Shown: positions 1-9,672 of the stretch, one piece after another | Layout: every line of letters starts with the position of its first letter | How positions within the stretch are numbered: the stretch's first letter is position 1 | Assembly: GCF_020509005.1 (NCBI RefSeq) | Contig: NC_063012.1 | Coordinates: 7,068,001-7,132,000, forward strand | Length of the DNA stretch: 64,000 bases | From: Fulvia fulva | Lineage: Eukaryota > Ascomycota > Dothideomycetes > Mycosphaerellales > Mycosphaerellaceae | Reading direction: 5' to 3' | Notes under the pieces: model-generated | Databases searched by the model: none | The model's input: only the letters and a program-made list of their open reading frames with translations | Told to the model about the DNA's origin: nothing | Program-made: the position numbers and the translations under genes

Positions 1-589
1 TTTCTAGCGCTTAGGTCTACGCGCTCTATAAACTTAGGGTTATAGCCTAAAGTAGCGTAGAATAGTAATATACTAGTAGTTTTAGAAAGGTGGTTATTGA
101 TCGCGAACTAAGCTAGACAAAGCTATTCTACCTAGTCATCTTATACCTTGTTAGTAAATATACGGAGATACTATTCTATTACTTAGTTAGTAAGTTCCGA
201 CTGTCTATTAGTTTCTAGGTAGTATAAAGAACTTAGCTTACGACTTATACAAAGTATCTTATAAAGTTTCTTCTAGAAGGTAGCAACCTATTATTTACCG
301 CGGTCTAAGGTAATAGTATTAGGGAATCCGCGTCGGGAGAATATATACTTAAGGAAAAGTCTTATCGTATTCTATATAGTTATCGCTCCAATTAGAATTA
401 GCTCGACTTCCCTCGTTAGCCTATCTATTACGGTTATAATGTTATTATAGGTTATGCTATCGAGGGTACTATTAGGAAGTCCGACTACGAAGTCTACCGT
501 AATATGCCTCTAAGGTCGGTCCGGTACTTAAAGTAGGTATAATAATCTAGGTAGCTAGGAGTATAGAGATTTCGTCGTAAGGTATATAC
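1..589 (-). pseudogene. Gypsy-1 integrase core remnant
   Basis: The reverse complement matches the integrase core of the second Gypsy element around 57,660-58,260 nearly line for line, including the segments that translate as a VVDFVIGL-like start and a downstream AIEQYLRIFTNKV-like stretch there. Many in-frame TAG/TAA stops are present. The window edge cuts the integrase, so the C-terminal chromodomain is not visible for this copy. On the right it ends at the 5-bp target duplication of a solo LTR (tatac, 585-589). Confidence 0.85.
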
Positions 590-789
590 TATTAAGAATA
601 TATAGGCCGTAGGTCAAGTATATAGATAGATAGATAGATTATTCATTCGCCTGTTTTAGTGCCCTATAGCCTATATAGGTCTCTCGCTATTTAGGTCTAT
701 TTGTATAGGTAGGAAACCCGATTAACGGATAAAAACCTCCTCGTCTTTGCCCTCCTCGTTCTTTCCTGTCTTGTTCTTTCGTTCTCCTT

Positions 790-3700
790 CCTTTAGGGTA
801 CGCTAGTATCATAGTTGTTACCCTATAACTACCTTGCCCGTAACCCTAGTAATGTCCTCCTCTCGATTCCCTTTCTCCCTTCTATTTCCCCGGCTCTTCT
901 CTCTCTCTCCCTCCTCTCTATCTACCTTTCCGTTTCTACTACTAGGGAGAATTGCTCTAGGTAGTCCTCGTTAAGGATCCATCTTGTCACTCTCCTTATA
1001 TCTTGTCTGTCCTAGATGATAGCCTAGTATTGCCTATCTCTTGCCTTCGCCCTCTACTAGCTTCTCCCTTTTACCCACTTAGTACAGTTTAGTACTATGT
1101 GCTCCGGGTTTTAGGATAGGTAGCTATAGGGGCAACGTTTAGAATCGTATCCTAGGACTCTTCTTTAGTACAAGTATGCTCTTAGCCCAATGTGCTTAGA
1201 GCGAATCTGGATAGCTATGCTTGCTTCCGCCCTCTTCAGGTCTTTGTAGATAAGGTAGTTATACCTCCCGAAGGTCCTAGCCGCTAGTAGGGCTCCTGGC
1301 CTCACCGGTTTTTAGTTCTAACGCGTTTCCTATAGGTGACCTACGATCCTTTCTACTTGGCTTTACTTCTTTTTCCCTTTGTCCCCTATGTCAGCTTGCT
1401 CCCTTAGAGCTTCTCTCTGTTCAAGGGCTGCTAGGATTTCCTATAATGTTTTTAGGTCTGCTTCCTTCTATAGGATTATATGTGGCCGGTTAGGTCTTCT
1501 CCTCCTCTCCTACTAGGTTCTTATCCTTTGAGTAGCTGCTTAGATAGTTCCCTAGGCTAGGTATGCTAATGTCTTCTCTACGTATTAACACCTTATGCCC
1601 TGGAGGTACTCCCTAATAGGGGCTGTACCTGATTCCATTTCTATTGTCCTATAAGGGGTTGACTTAGATGCCCCTAGTACTCTCTTTAGGTAGGCTGCCT
1701 ACGCTCTGTTAAGGGGGTCCTTAATTCTCTTCGGGATATGTTTTTCCGCTGCCTAAATTGCTACTCTATATAGCATTACGGGCTTGACAATGGCCTTATA
1801 TATAGTCTAGGCCTTTATAAAGGTCGCCCCCTAGGTTGACGTAGTAAGTCTCTCGATTGATTGTCTATTAGTGTCCGCTCTCGCTTACGCCTTCTTTACT
1901 TATAGTCCCTAGCTGAGTTTCGGGTCTAGCTATATCCTAAGGACTCTAAGTTCCCTTATAGGATAGGTCTCGAACCCCTAGATTTTTACTAGTGCTACTA
2001 AGTTGTGTTTTGTCTTTGCCTTACTAAAATAGATAAGTTAGTACTTGTCCGGTACGAATTTTGCCCTATACTCTCTTGCCCACTTTTCGCATTGTCTATG
2101 TCTCTCCTCTAGGAGTGCGCAGTTTTCCTCTATAGACCCCGACTACGCTAGGATATTTGTGTTATCTACGAACCCCGATACTAAGGTGTTTACTATTTCT
2201 AGGAGTAGGGTCAGGTCGGCTATAAAGAGGAGGAACAGAATTGGGGAGAGTGTAGAGCCCTATAGGATGCCCGTGTTCGTAATTAGGGTCTACGGGGCTT
2301 TAAAGGACCCTAGGAGGATCTAGGTTGTTCTGTCCTTAAGGAATGACTATATAAAGTGTACTATCTAGGCTAGGATGCTTTTTATTCTAAGGATATATAG
2401 GAGCCTTACGTAGGACATATTGTCGAAAGCCCCTAATATGTCTAGTGAAAGTAGTAAGGCTACCTTGTTGTTGCTATAGTACTAGATATGTCTGATTTGC
2501 TCTATAATCAGTTCGACTACTATAAGGGTAGATCTCTTTTGTCTCCCCCCTATTTACGGTGCCGGGAGGAGGTTGTGTTCTTCTACTATTCCGGTGAGCC
2601 TTATAGCTACGACCTTCTCTAGGAGCTTCGCTAGTATATTTAGTAACGCAATTGGTCTATATGACTTCAACTTAGTATAGTCTTCCTTTTAGGGTTTCCT
2701 TAGGACGTAAGTCAGTGATTGCCTAAAGGCCTTTAGGTAATACCCCTGCTTTATATACTAGGTAAAGATTAGCGTAAGCACTAGAGTGATAAGGCTACTA
2801 CTAGCTTTTAGGTAACAGTTAGGGATCTTGTCTAGGCCTAGGGCTTTGTTGCCCTTTAGTTTCTTAATAATGTTTCCGATCTCTATAGTAGACACTTGCT
2901 AGTTAGCCTCCCTTAGCGGAGGAATGTGTGTTCCTAGGATGTTGCTTAGGTCTACCTCTACCTAAGTCCCGAAGAAGTGGTCTACGAATACTTTCGCTTT
3001 CCCTATCGGAGTGGTTTGCGTTTCCCCGTCTTAGTCCTATATTAAGGGAAACTGGGGCGGGGAGTTTCGTTCCTCGTCTAGTTTCCTAGCCTATTCTACT
3101 AGTCTCTAGATTTGTTCCGGGTGTTCTATAATCATCCCTACAGTTGACCTCTACTCCTACGTCTTGTCTCTTCTGATCTGCGCCTTCTTTGCTTTATACG
3201 CGTTGTTATAGGCTTCCTAGTTTGCTTAGGTGCGTCGTTACTCCTATCTCCTTCTTACTCTCCTTACCTCCTTGACTTTAGCTATACACTCTAGTGTCTA
3301 GTATAGCTTCTAGTATAGCGACTATCTCTTCTTAGGTATATAGGCCTAGGCTGCCCTTTGTATAGCTTCTATTAGCTGCTCTACTGCTTAGTCAATCCCC
3401 TCCGTTATATATATGTTGTTAATGTTCACCTATTCTAGTTCGCCTTCTAGCCGCTACTATACTAGTGTCTACTCGGCCTACTTCTAGTAGAGCCTCCTCT
3501 TAGGTTCCCTCTCCTCCTTAACTGTGAGTTAGATGTCGGTTTGGATTGGATAGTGGTCTAATAAGGACTCTAGTTGGTCATTAACTATATAGCTTTCTAC
3601 CCGTCGTGTTAAGGCGTAGGACATAAAGTATAGGTCTAGCGTGCTAGAACTGTTGTTTCTAGCCCAAGTTTCTATTCCCTTTAGCGTGATCAAGTCCATT

Positions 3701-4230
3701 TGGGCTGTTTCTATCTAACTAATAAGCCTCCCTACTAAGAAGTAGTGTACTAGGGTGAAGTCCGATCCCTACTTTAGGTAGTAGAGGTTGAAATCTCCTA
3801 TTACGATGTTGTGGTTTTGTTGGTCTATTGCTTCCGGGAGCCTTCCTAGCGTGTGTAGTTGTGTGCTGCTTCTAGACTCTAGAGGTAGGTTGTATACGCT
3901 ATAGATTAGGACTTGGCCTTAAGTTATTTTAAGCTACACTATAGTGATATCCCTGTCGGTTCTCGGCTAGGCCTACTAGTCCTCTGCTAGTACCTTCTTA
4001 CTAACATAGATACAAGTTCGTGGGACTCCCTCGGTTCTGTTTATTACTACGTAGTATCTCGGGTCTCGTATAGTTAATAGAATCCTAGAGTATAGGTTAA
4101 TCTATAGTTCCTATATTGCTATAATATAGTGTTCCTCCGGGTCTAAGGCTTGTAGAAAGCTCCTTTGGACCTTGTCTTTGCTTCTGTTTATATTATACTA
4201 AATGATTGATAGTCTGTTAGTATAAGGCAT
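790..4230 (-). pseudogene. LINE-1 ORF2 remnant (endonuclease + reverse transcriptase)
   Basis: On the minus strand the remnant starts at an ATG near 4,230. It is followed by an endonuclease-type segment reading S-I-I-stop-Y-N-I-N-R-S, which parallels the N-terminus of the intact ORF2 at 9,672. The catalytic box that reads F-V-D-D in the intact copies is F-V-D-N here (bases around 2,161-2,175), a GAC to AAC change of the RIP type. The C-terminal cysteine-histidine region lies near 1,080-1,150. Many stops interrupt all frames. Limits are approximate. Confidence 0.75.
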
Positions 4231-5522
4231 CAGGACATGTTTATGTCTAGGTCCGTTTAGTCTTGCTGTTAGTCTTACTATTAGTTTTCCCGTCCCTCCT
4301 CCTATTCTTCCCTTTAGGGTTAGCTCCCTATCATTTGGTTGATTCTTATTTGTCTATTGCTCTACGCTGCCTTGTATAAGAACGTTGGTCTTCCTATTGC
4401 TAGCACTATTTATAGCTCCTCTTATAGCCGGGGTCTCTTACTCGGGTAGGTAGTTCTCTCTAGTTGTTTCTGTTTACCTACTAGGAACCTAGTTAGTGTT
4501 GTTACCCTTGCTTCCCGCGCTCTCTACTAGGCTGATAGTCTAACTAGGCATTAGTTTGACTATGCCGGGTGTTTTCTCCTATATACTACGCATCTTGTGT
4601 CCTCCTTCTGTTTTTAGCACTCTTAGGTCGCGTGATCACTAGTATAGTATAAGCAGACTAGTGTGGCTTTACTACACTTTAGGGCAATATGTCCGTACTA
4701 TTGATAGTTAAAACATTGAAGGATTCTATAGTTACTCTAATAGATTTCTATATCTAGCCTCTTAAAGTCCTAGTACAACCCTTAGTCTAAGACCTTATTC
4801 GCTTGCTCTAGTGTTATAACCTATAAGATCAGCGAGGAGGCCCTCTTGCCCTCCTCTATCTTCTTCTTGACCTACGCTGTCTTTGTGATCTATAGTCCTA
4901 GTGCTATTACCTAGTTTTGCCTCTAGAGGTTTAGTATATCCCTTTATATGTCAAAGGTTCGTGGGACCCTATACGTAATTACTATATACTATTGATAGGA
5001 GACTTTCGCTGTGCTCCCGATCTTCAGTGTCTACTCCTTGTTTATTTCGAGGGCCTTCTTGTCCTATACGTATGCTATAAACAGCTTGACCCCTTTGTTG
5101 TCTACCCTTGCCCCTACTATTCCCTTTACTCCGATCTTCTTAACTATCTCCCTCCCGGTCATCTTTCCTATCTCTTCCTTCTCTTTCTGGTCCGTAATAT
5201 AGACTCGTAGTACTATACTTTAAGGGGGGGTGGGTTGGCTCGCGATTGTTGCCTAGGTCGTTAGGCCCTAGGTCTGTCTCGGGTCTCTTTAAGGGTTGTT
5301 TCTTGCGTTTCGTGTTGCTACCTCGATTGCTATGTTGATCGTAGTGCTTATTTGTCGTTTGAGCGCCTTTAGTCCCCCGAGTAGTTCGCTTATTACTCCT
5401 TTTAGTGCTCTCTCCGGAAACCTCCCTTCTTCTACCGCTACTATCTCTTCCGCCTTCTTATAGAGCGTCCTCTACTCGTCTCCCCCTTGCTCTCGGTCGT
5501 CTACTGCCGTCGTCGTCGCCAT
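4231..5522 (-). pseudogene. LINE-1 ORF1 (gag-like) remnant
   Basis: The probable start codon is the ATG at 5,522-5,520, followed by alanine/threonine codons (GCGACGACGACG). Upstream lies about 50 bp of 5' UTR up to the target duplication. The zinc-knuckle region expected near the 3' end of ORF1 falls around 4,590-4,760. Stops are dense and no frame is open. Short plus-strand open stretches at 4,992-5,210 are antisense shadows. Confidence 0.6.
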
Positions 5523-5781
5523 TTTTCAATCCGTTTAACGCACGATATAGTTACGATCCGTCCTAGCTTAAGGTCAAGTATATAGGTATAAATATTATAT
5601 AACTAGATTACGTGACTAGGGTTTACGAGCCTATAGGCTAGTAAACATCCGGACACCTAGTATCTACCTATACTAATACTAGCGATACTATATATAGATA
5701 TACGCTATCCTATTAGGTCCTTCTTTGTCTTTCGTATAATCCGCCGTCTTCTACTACTACGTAACTTATACCTATTTAATA

Positions 5782-6120
5782 TATACGGCAATTCGCGGTA
5801 TATCTACGTACTAATCTTACTAAGCTAGGCCAATAGAATTCTCGTACTACGAGTTTATAGGTTCGAGCTCGTCCTAGATGTCCTACTACTAGAGCGTTAT
5901 AATTTATTCTAATAAGCCGAGTCCGTAGGTCCTAGTTATCGGGTACCTATAGGCTCTAACTATCGCACTAGTTTCGTATATATAATATGTTACTATCTAC
6001 CTTATAGTACGTAGGGTGTATCTTCGCCTTCTATAAGAGTAGAGGGATAGTACTATCTTTCTGTAGTATCTTAATTACCGCCTTAAGTTCTTAGTCTAGG
6101 GCGTAGGTAGTCGTTATATA
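5782..6120 (-). pseudogene. Gypsy-1 integrase N-terminal (zinc-binding) region remnant
   Basis: The reverse complement corresponds to about 57,330-57,660 of Gypsy-2, the stretch upstream of the integrase core. It follows directly from the solo-LTR target duplication at 5,782-5,786. It is cut on the right by LINE-2, whose 15-bp target duplication ggtagtcgttatata occupies 6,106-6,120. RIP-type stops are present. Confidence 0.8.
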
Positions 6121-6318
6121 GATAGATAGATAGATATTTCATTAAGCTGTTGTAGTGCCCTTTGGCCTATGCAGCTATGCTATCTTGTTTTTGTATATAT
6201 AGAGGGGAAACCGTGTTGGTGAAAACCCCTCCTCCTTCCCGCCTGTCTTTTCCTCCTCGTTGTCGTCTTAAATTTCCCTTGTTAGGGGTACGCTAGTGTC
6301 ATGGGCCTGCCCTGATGA

Positions 6319-9300
6319 CTACCCTATCTGCAACCCCCCTCGCTTCCGCCTCTTGTCTATCCACTCCTCCGTCTCGCTCGCGAGGCTAAACTGCTGGAGG
6401 TATCCCTGCTGTAGTATCCACCGAGAGATTCGGCGAATGTTGCCTTTGTCCCTAATAATTGACTTGTAGTCTCTCCTTCCCGCTTGGTGCCTCCAATTTC
6501 CCCTGCCTCTCGCCCACTGCGGGCATCGTAGTAGCATATGTTCTGGGTTTTGCGATGGGTAGCCACACTGGCAGGCTGGGCTATATATGTCTAGTGCGCG
6601 TCTTCTGAACAGGTAGGCCCTTAATCCAATGTGTTCGGACCTGATTTGGATCGCTATGCTTGCTTCGGCCCTTGTCAGGTCCCTATATAGCTGGTAATTG
6701 TGTCTCTGGAAGGCTCGGAGCGCTATCGGGCCTGTTGTCTTAGGGGGCTTCCTTTTCCAGTCCTGCTCCCATAGGCAGCTCGCTATCTGTTCCGCTAGGG
6801 TTTGGGTCTTAGCCTTGCTCCCGCCGGCCTGGCGAGTCCTACGCTCCTCCTCCTTTCGTGCTAGCCATTCGGTGCTTGTCTGTACGGCCGTAAAGGTCGT
6901 AAGGTCATCCTCTTTTTGGCTTGTCCTATATCCTGCCCCTCTCCGGTAGCGGCTTTCTATCTTATTCTTTGCCTCCTGGATCGTGGTTTGTGCTAGGTAA
7001 CCTGTCGTCTTTGCCGCGTATTGAATTCTCATTCCCCGGATGTACTGGCCGATTGGTGGTATTCCTGTCTCCATTTCTACCGTGCTTGTTGACGTTGTCT
7101 TGTATGCGCCTAGTACCCTACGTAGGTTGCCTGCCTGTGTCCTGTTTAGGGGTTGCTCTATCCGTTTCGGGATCGGCTTGCCTGCGCCTCCTGTTCCCCA
7201 AATCTGTGCCCCGTACAACATAGCTGGTCTGACGATCGCCTTATACATTACTCTTGCCTTGTCGAATGTTGCTCCCCATGTAGATGCCGTAAGCCTCTTT
7301 ATCGAGGCTTCATTGACTTGCGCTCGACTCTGGGCTTTCTTAATCTGTACATTCCAGCTTAGCTTCGGGTCGAGCCAGATCCCTAGTACTCGTAGCTCCG
7401 CTGATGGCTTGGTCTCGTAGCCTTGGATTCTTACCGCCGCCTTCATATTATGGTGTGTTCTCGCTTTACTGAAGTGTATAAGTTGGTACTTTTCAGGGGC
7501 GAACCGGGCACCATGCTTCTTTGCCCACTCCTCGCATTTCTTGTGCCTATCTTCAAGGAGGCGACAGTTCTCTTCTGTCGAGTCTGACCAGGCTAGGATG
7601 TTTGTATCGTCTACGAACCCCGATGCTGAGGTTTGCGGAGAGGTGAGTAGGGGGATTAGATCCGACATAAATATTAGAAACAGGATAGGGGAGAGAGTAG
7701 ATCCCTGAGGTATTCCAGTCTCTGCCTTCACCGGGTCGGACGTGTACCTTCCTAGGACTAGGTATGTCGTCCGTTCCTGGAGAAAGGAGAAGACGAACGA
7801 CGTTGCCCACTGGGGGATGCCTTTCTGCTGTAGGATATGTATTAGCCTTTGGTGTGAGACGTTGTCGAAGGCCCCTGCGATGTCGAGGGATAGTAAGGAC
7901 GCCGCTCGGTTCCTGCCGTAGTGCCAGAGGGTCTGGATTTGCTCCGTAATTAGCTCCATTGCTGTTAGTGTCGATCGCTGGCTTCTTCCCCCCATCTGTG
8001 TTGCTGGGAGTACGTGGTTGTCCTCGGCAAGCTGCGTAAGTCTCTGGGCTACTATCTTTTCTAGGACCTTCCCTATCGTATTTAGAAGTGCTATTGGTCT
8101 GTACGACTTGGGCTGAGTATAGTCTTCCTTCTGTGGCTTGCGTAGCACTACTGTCATAGACTCTCTGTACGGCTTCGGGTGATACCCTAGCCGTAGGCAC
8201 GCGGTAAATAGGTTTGCAAGGCTCGGCGCGATCTCTTCTCTACACTCTTTTAGCAGTACGTTTGGTATCCTGTCTGGGCCTGGGGCTTTTCGTCCCTTTA
8301 GCTTACTTATGACTCCTGTTACTGTGTTAGGGCTAACCGCCCAATCCATGTCCAGGGGTTCCGGGTATGTGCTCGGGTCGATGTCCGTAAGGTCTGCCTC
8401 TACTTGCGTCGAAAAGAAATGGTCGGCTAACGCTTTTGCCTTGCCCCGGGGCGTAGCCTGGGCAATCCCTTCGCGGTCTACGATTGGGGGGAAGTGAGGG
8501 GCTTGTTGCTCTTCAGGTAGTCGTGCCCATTTAGCAAGTCTCCACATCTGTTCCGGGTTTTCTGTAACGAGCCCGATCGTCGCTCTCCAGTCCTGCAGCT
8601 TATCGCGTCTTATCTGTGCCTTCTTCTCTTGTGTCGCGTGGCAGTATTGCTCCCACGTCTCTTGGGTGTGCTCCTTCGTCCACTGTCGCCTTGCCCTTCT
8701 AGCCTCCCTTACCTTCGTAGAGCATTCAGGGGTCCAGAAGGCCTTCTGCTGCGTTGAGGGCCGGAGTAACGGCGTGTATTGTTCCGCTGCTTGCCATATG
8801 ACCGAGGTAATCTGTTCCGCTGCTTGATCTAGCTGAGCTGTCGTCTCGAGTTCTCTATGCTGTGGTAGGTTCGCTATTAGGAAGCCTCTTATGTCGTCCC
8901 AGCGTGCCTTCTTCCAGTTACGGCGTGGTTCGTTTGCTGGCTCCTCTATCGCCTTCACCCCTAGCGTCGTTTGGATAGGGATATGGTCTGAGGAGGCTTC
9001 TAGCGCGTAGTTCGGTCGGCATTGGACTAGTCTCTCTTCAAGTTCTCGTGATAGAAAGCATAGGTCGATCGTGCTTGCACTAGTACGGGCCTTCCACGTC
9101 TCTGTTCCCTTTGGTGTTACTAAGGCCATTCCGTAGCGTGCGGTTATGTCCAGTAGCTTCCCCCCTAGAAATGCGTGCGGGGGAGTGAATTCGAGTCCCC
9201 ACTGTGGGTGGTGGAGGTTGAAGTCGCCGAGGAGTACTTGCTTCGTGTCTTGGCTTAGGGTCCGCTCTAGGTGGGCGAGGGTTCCTAGTTCCCTACTCGT

Positions 9301-9672
9301 CCGACCCCGCGGTGGCGGGTTGTAAACGTTATGGATCTGGATAGGGCCTTGTGTCGTGTCGATCTGGATTGATGTTATGTCTCCTAGGTTGCCCTGCTGC
9401 GGTAGTATAACCTTCCACGACTCAAGGTCTATAGTCTTGCTTACGTATATACATGTCCTCGGGATGACGCCTCGTTGGCCCGCGATTACGGTGTGGTATC
9501 TCCGGTCATTACAAGTGGCTGGGAGTCCTACGTAGGGGTTGATCCATGGTTCCTGTACCGCAATAACGTGGTGCCGTAGCGGGTCTAGCTCTTGTAGAAA
9601 GTGGCGCTGGACCTTGTCCCTACTTTTGTTTACGTTGTACTGTACGATAGTGATGTCGTCGTATAGTATCAT
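6319..9672 (-). CDS. LINE-2 ORF2: endonuclease-reverse transcriptase, 1,117 aa
   Basis: This protein nicks target DNA and reverse-transcribes the element RNA onto the nick. The apurinic-type endonuclease occupies about residues 1-235: Q-Y-N-V-N at 11-15, E41 in VQEPW, GDFNLH at 149-154, SDHIPI at 228-233. The reverse transcriptase spans about 450-760: KAPGPDRIP at 462-470, LDIAGAFDN around 596-604, GIPQGS from 653, and the catalytic FVDD with D688 and D689. A C-terminal cysteine-histidine cluster (CQCGYPSQ...H...C, about 1,030-1,050) resembles the terminal CCHC of LINE proteins. No RNase H active-site set was seen after the RT. The start ATG (9,672-9,670) overlaps the ORF1 stop as ATGA. No internal stop exists, so the enzyme may be functional. 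Confidence 0.95.
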   Translation of the reverse strand: MILYDDITIVQYNVNKSRDKVQRHFLQELDPLRHHVIAVQEPWINPYVGLPATCNDRRYHTVIAGQRGVIPRTCIYVSKTIDLESWKVILPQQGNLGDITSIQIDTTQGPIQIHNVYNPPPRGRTSRELGTLAHLERTLSQDTKQVLLGDFNLHHPQWGLEFTPPHAFLGGKLLDITARYGMALVTPKGTETWKARTSASTIDLCFLSRELEERLVQCRPNYALEASSDHIPIQTTLGVKAIEEPANEPRRNWKKARWDDIRGFLIANLPQHRELETTAQLDQAAEQITSVIWQAAEQYTPLLRPSTQQKAFWTPECSTKVREARRARRQWTKEHTQETWEQYCHATQEKKAQIRRDKLQDWRATIGLVTENPEQMWRLAKWARLPEEQQAPHFPPIVDREGIAQATPRGKAKALADHFFSTQVEADLTDIDPSTYPEPLDMDWAVSPNTVTGVISKLKGRKAPGPDRIPNVLLKECREEIAPSLANLFTACLRLGYHPKPYRESMTVVLRKPQKEDYTQPKSYRPIALLNTIGKVLEKIVAQRLTQLAEDNHVLPATQMGGRSQRSTLTAMELITEQIQTLWHYGRNRAASLLSLDIAGAFDNVSHQRLIHILQQKGIPQWATSFVFSFLQERTTYLVLGRYTSDPVKAETGIPQGSTLSPILFLIFMSDLIPLLTSPQTSASGFVDDTNILAWSDSTEENCRLLEDRHKKCEEWAKKHGARFAPEKYQLIHFSKARTHHNMKAAVRIQGYETKPSAELRVLGIWLDPKLSWNVQIKKAQSRAQVNEASIKRLTASTWGATFDKARVMYKAIVRPAMLYGAQIWGTGGAGKPIPKRIEQPLNRTQAGNLRRVLGAYKTTSTSTVEMETGIPPIGQYIRGMRIQYAAKTTGYLAQTTIQEAKNKIESRYRRGAGYRTSQKEDDLTTFTAVQTSTEWLARKEEERRTRQAGGSKAKTQTLAEQIASCLWEQDWKRKPPKTTGPIALRAFQRHNYQLYRDLTRAEASIAIQIRSEHIGLRAYLFRRRALDIYSPACQCGYPSQNPEHMLLRCPQWARGRGNWRHQAGRRDYKSIIRDKGNIRRISRWILQQGYLQQFSLASETEEWIDKRRKRGGLQIG

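Larger units (their letters stand above)
625..5570 (-). mobile_element. LINE-1: RIP-degraded non-LTR retrotransposon, probably Tad1-like
   Basis: The element lies on the minus strand with a (GATA)n tail (ATCT repeats on its own strand) at 625-640 and a 14-bp target duplication, aggtcaagtatata, at 611-624 and 5,571-5,584. At about 4.95 kb it is close to full length. In element order it shows a gag-like ORF1, an apurinic endonuclease region and a reverse transcriptase region. RIP stops are dense throughout. It is a different subfamily from LINE-2, LINE-A and LINE-C but shares their 3' terminal block. The name is local; the Tad1-like assignment is inference from the domain order and a fungal host. 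Confidence 0.88.
590..5781 (-). mobile_element. Solo Copia LTR, RIP-degraded, interrupted by LINE-1
   Basis: The two halves (590-624 and 5,585-5,781) together make about 232 bp. They match the reverse complement of the 234-bp LTR of the intact Copia element at 46,689-52,225, after CA->TA and TG->TA changes. The 5-bp target duplication tatac sits at 585-589 and 5,782-5,786, directly next to the LTR ends. No internal Copia sequence is present, so this is a solo LTR left by LTR-LTR recombination. It landed in the Gypsy-1 integrase and was later split by LINE-1. The 14-bp duplication aggtcaagtatata (611-624 and 5,571-5,584) is LTR sequence. Confidence 0.9.

Noticed and set aside
625..640. GATA repeats (also at 6,121, 22,279, 26,153, 32,777, 36,651 and 43,275) as independent microsatellites or a CRISPR-like array
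   Set aside because: Each is the (ATCT)n tail of a LINE, bounded by a target duplication or junction.
2045..2323. Plus-strand open frame of 92 codons
   Set aside because: It lies antisense to the LINE-1 reverse transcriptase. Similar shadow frames occur opposite the RT in LINE-2 and LINE-C.
6698..7420. Several overlapping plus-strand open frames opposite LINE-2 ORF2
   Set aside because: Antisense shadows of a GC-rich coding region, without domain matches.
7553..8200. Minus-strand 215-codon frame, also open at 27,586-28,233 and 38,084-38,731
   Set aside because: It is a second frame within the RT-coding part of ORF2. Its survival in the RIP'd copies reflects codon structure there (few Trp or Gln equivalents in that frame). 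No independent motif or start context was found.
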